8,492 nt of DNA from Draconibacterium sp. (GTDB lineage: Bacteria; Bacteroidota; Bacteroidia; Bacteroidales; Prolixibacteraceae). The position numbers were made by a program, and so were the translations under genes. Below, in pieces: positions 6,988 through 8,492 of the stretch. How positions within the stretch are numbered: the stretch's first letter is position 1; the number at the start of each line of letters is the position of its first letter. The notes under the pieces are model-generated. The model was not told where the DNA came from and did not search any database. It saw only the letters and a list, made by a program, of their open reading frames with translations. The stretch spans positions 1 through 8,492 of the forward strand of contig WGCT01000319.1 of NCBI GenBank assembly GCA_015493625.1, given 5' to 3'.

Positions 6988-8349
6988 ATGGCACAAAAAC
7001 CTTCGATTCCAAAAGGAACCCGCGACTTTTCTCCTGTTGAAATGGTGAGAAGAAACTATATTTTCGATACAATAAAAGAGGTATTTCGTTTGTATGGTTT
7101 TCAACCCATCGAAACTCCTGCCATGGAGAATCTTTCTACATTAATGGGAAAATATGGCGAGGAGGGCGATAAGCTGTTATTTAAAATTCTTAACTCGGGC
7201 GACTTTATCTCGAAAGTGCCCGACGAGATTCTCACTCAAAAGAATTCGGCAAAAATTACAACAAAAATCTCGGAGAAAGGGTTGCGTTACGACCTAACCG
7301 TACCATTTGCCCGGTATGTTGTACAGTATCGGAACGATATTTCGTTTCCCTTTAAACGCTATCAAATTCAACCGGTTTGGCGTGCCGACCGGCCACAAAA
7401 AGGACGCTATCGCGAATTTTACCAGTGCGATGTTGACGTGATAGGAAGCAATAGTTTGCTGAATGAAGTTGAACTGGTGCAAATTATCGACGATGTTTTT
7501 AAGCGATTGGAAATTAATACGGTTGTAAAAATTAATAACCGTAAAATTTTAGCCGGAATTGCCGAAGCAATTGGCGAAGCCAACCGTATAATCGATATTA
7601 CCGTTGCCATTGATAAACTCGATAAAATTGGGTTGGAAAAGGTAAATGCTGAAATGTTGGAGCGTGGTATTTCGGAAAGTGCAATTGAAAAGTTACAACC
7701 CATTTTATTGCTCGAGGGAACAACTTCGGAAAAACTTGTACAAATAGAGAAAGTAATTGGCAACACCGAAGTTGGAGCGAAAGGAATTGCCGAAATGAAA
7801 ACGCTGTTTGGGTATCTCGAAAAGTTTGAGTTGGAAACCGATGTTGAACTCGATTTAACATTGGCTCGCGGACTGAACTATTATACAGGGGCAATTTTCG
7901 AAGTGAAATCGAAAGATGTACAAATTGGCAGCATTTGTGGTGGTGGCCGTTACGACGATTTAACCGGAATTTTTGGAATGCCAAATGTGTCGGGAGTGGG
8001 CATTTCGTTTGGTGCCGAAAGAATTTACGACGTACTTATTCAGCAAGATTCATTCCCGAAAGAATCGCTTGAAATAACAAAAGCTTTGTTTGTTAATTTT
8101 GGCGAAAAAGAGGAAGCATACTGTTTGCCAATTCTCGCCAAATTACGAAAGAACGGGGTGAATGCAGAAATTTTTCCTGAAAGTTCGAAAATGAAAAAGC
8201 AGATGAATTATGCCAACCGCAAACAAATTCCGTACGTAATTTTGGCAGGCGAGTCGGAAATGGAAGCTGAAAAATTTACCTTGAAAAATATGGACAGCGG
8301 CGAGCAAAAATTGGTTTCGGCCGAGGAACTGATAAAAATCCTTTCATAA
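6988..8349 (+). CDS. hisS: Histidyl-tRNA synthetase
   Basis: This 453-residue class II aminoacyl-tRNA synthetase attaches histidine to tRNA-His in the cytoplasm. The N-terminus [12 protein letters not shown] is typical of HisRS. The catalytic domain contains the [10 protein letters not shown] strand (101-110), motif 2 as [16 protein letters not shown] (131-146), the histidine-specific [13 protein letters not shown] (293-305), the glycine-rich CGGGRYDDL (317-325) and motif 3 [11 protein letters not shown] (336-346). The C-terminal anticodon-binding domain runs from about 364 (TKALFVNF) to the end, with [11 protein letters not shown] (401-411) and [11 protein letters not shown] (414-424). Length and domain order are those of a complete Bacteroidota enzyme. 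The ATG at 6988 ([10 protein letters not shown]) is chosen over an in-frame TTG at 6961, because that codon lies inside the probable -7 element. The gene forms its own unit behind a strong terminator. Asn297 stands where many bacterial enzymes have Asp (RGLDYYT); I regard this as lineage-normal. Confidence 0.97.
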   Translation: MAQKPSIPKGTRDFSPVEMVRRNYIFDTIKEVFRLYGFQPIETPAMENLSTLMGKYGEEGDKLLFKILNSGDFISKVPDEILTQKNSAKITTKISEKGLRYDLTVPFARYVVQYRNDISFPFKRYQIQPVWRADRPQKGRYREFYQCDVDVIGSNSLLNEVELVQIIDDVFKRLEINTVVKINNRKILAGIAEAIGEANRIIDITVAIDKLDKIGLEKVNAEMLERGISESAIEKLQPILLLEGTTSEKLVQIEKVIGNTEVGAKGIAEMKTLFGYLEKFELETDVELDLTLARGLNYYTGAIFEVKSKDVQIGSICGGGRYDDLTGIFGMPNVSGVGISFGAERIYDVLIQQDSFPKESLEITKALFVNFGEKEEAYCLPILAKLRKNGVNAEIFPESSKMKKQMNYANRKQIPYVILAGESEMEAEKFTLKNMDSGEQKLVSAEELIKILS

Positions 8350-8353
8350 CTGC

Positions 8354-8378
8354 TTTTCTTGCGTAACTTGCAAGAAAA
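8354..8378 (+). repeat. Perfect 9-bp inverted repeat just after hisS
   Basis: TTTTCTTGC (8354-8362) and GCAAGAAAA (8370-8378) pair perfectly around the 7-base loop GTAACTT, starting 5 bases past the hisS stop. The position suits a transcript end, but the T's are in the 5' arm and no T run follows the 3' arm. It is therefore not a classical intrinsic terminator, and it may only stabilise the mRNA 3' end. A second, weaker stem (TTGAAA 8379-8384 with TTTCAA 8394-8399) follows directly. Confidence 0.5.
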
Positions 8379-8399
8379 TTGAAACTATGATAATTTCAA

Positions 8400-8492
8400 A
8401 TTCAAATCGTCCGTTAAAATCACTTGGTGGCGATGTTCGCTTTCCGTGAATGAATTTAATCCGGGTTGTAACCCTATCTCAAAACATTACGA
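8400..8492. other. Unassigned tail of the window, no supported gene
   Basis: On the plus strand, an ATG at 8386 gives only 20 codons before TGA, and an ATG at 8450 stays open to the window edge for 14 codons, which is too little to call. On the minus strand one frame is open for about 34 codons without a start inside it (LQPGLNSFTESEHRHQ is part of its reading). A GGGTT-GT-AACCC palindrome sits at 8463-8474. The stretch is less AT-rich than the spacers elsewhere in the window and could be the edge of a repeat, a gene remnant or the leader of the next gene. I cannot decide between these. Confidence 0.3.

Noticed and set aside
7419..7984. Two overlapping minus-strand open frames inside hisS (115 and 128 codons)
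   Set aside because: Both are antisense to conserved hisS coding sequence and have no recognisable protein features.
8450..8492. Possible start of a new plus-strand gene (ATG at 8450, open to the window edge)
   Set aside because: Only 14 codons are visible, with no promoter element or recognisable N-terminus.

Overview
The window looks like a piece of a Bacteroidota chromosome, probably from a Marinilabiliales/Prolixibacteraceae-like marine or sediment lineage. That placement is an inference. It rests on a type IX secretion (T9SS) type A sorting tail, perfect TAnnTTTG -7 promoter elements in front of two genes, A-rich leaders without Shine-Dalgarno sequences, and the protein families present (DUF2721, DUF4870, a 632-residue UbiD-family decarboxylase, a Bacteroidota-type HisRS). 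Coding density is high and gene order is ordinary. I see no mobile element, CRISPR array, tRNA or rRNA.

Layout. Positions 1-61 hold the first 20 codons of a minus-strand gene that leaves the window, tentatively a methyltransferase. A 260-base divergent spacer separates it from a large secreted T9SS cargo protein (322-2505, +), which is followed by a perfect 11-bp terminator hairpin at 2606-2638. Convergent to it lies a two-gene minus-strand unit: a MarC-family membrane protein (3805-3185), then a DUF2721 membrane protein (3175-2771) only 9 bases downstream. Diverging from marC is the UbiD-family decarboxylase (4034-5932, +). It converges on a free methionine-(R)-sulfoxide reductase of the GAF type (6410-5976, -) whose C-terminus appears clipped by an early stop. 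Next come a small DUF4870 membrane protein (6501-6857, +), a strong terminator (6875-6921) and histidyl-tRNA synthetase hisS (6988-8349, +). The last 143 bases carry small hairpins and no convincing gene.

The genes do not form one pathway. They are short, mostly independent transcription units: one exported protein of unknown role, two small membrane-protein units, one prFMN-type decarboxylase (possibly for menaquinone), one oxidative-damage repair enzyme and one tRNA synthetase. I did not find a clear new multi-gene system. The points most worth a second look are the uncharacterised T9SS-secreted protein with several calcium-type Asp loops, the probable nonsense truncation of the sulfoxide reductase, and the tight MarC-DUF2721 pairing. 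Two gene starts (ubiD-like and hisS) need care, because upstream TTG codons in frame overlap or precede their probable promoters.
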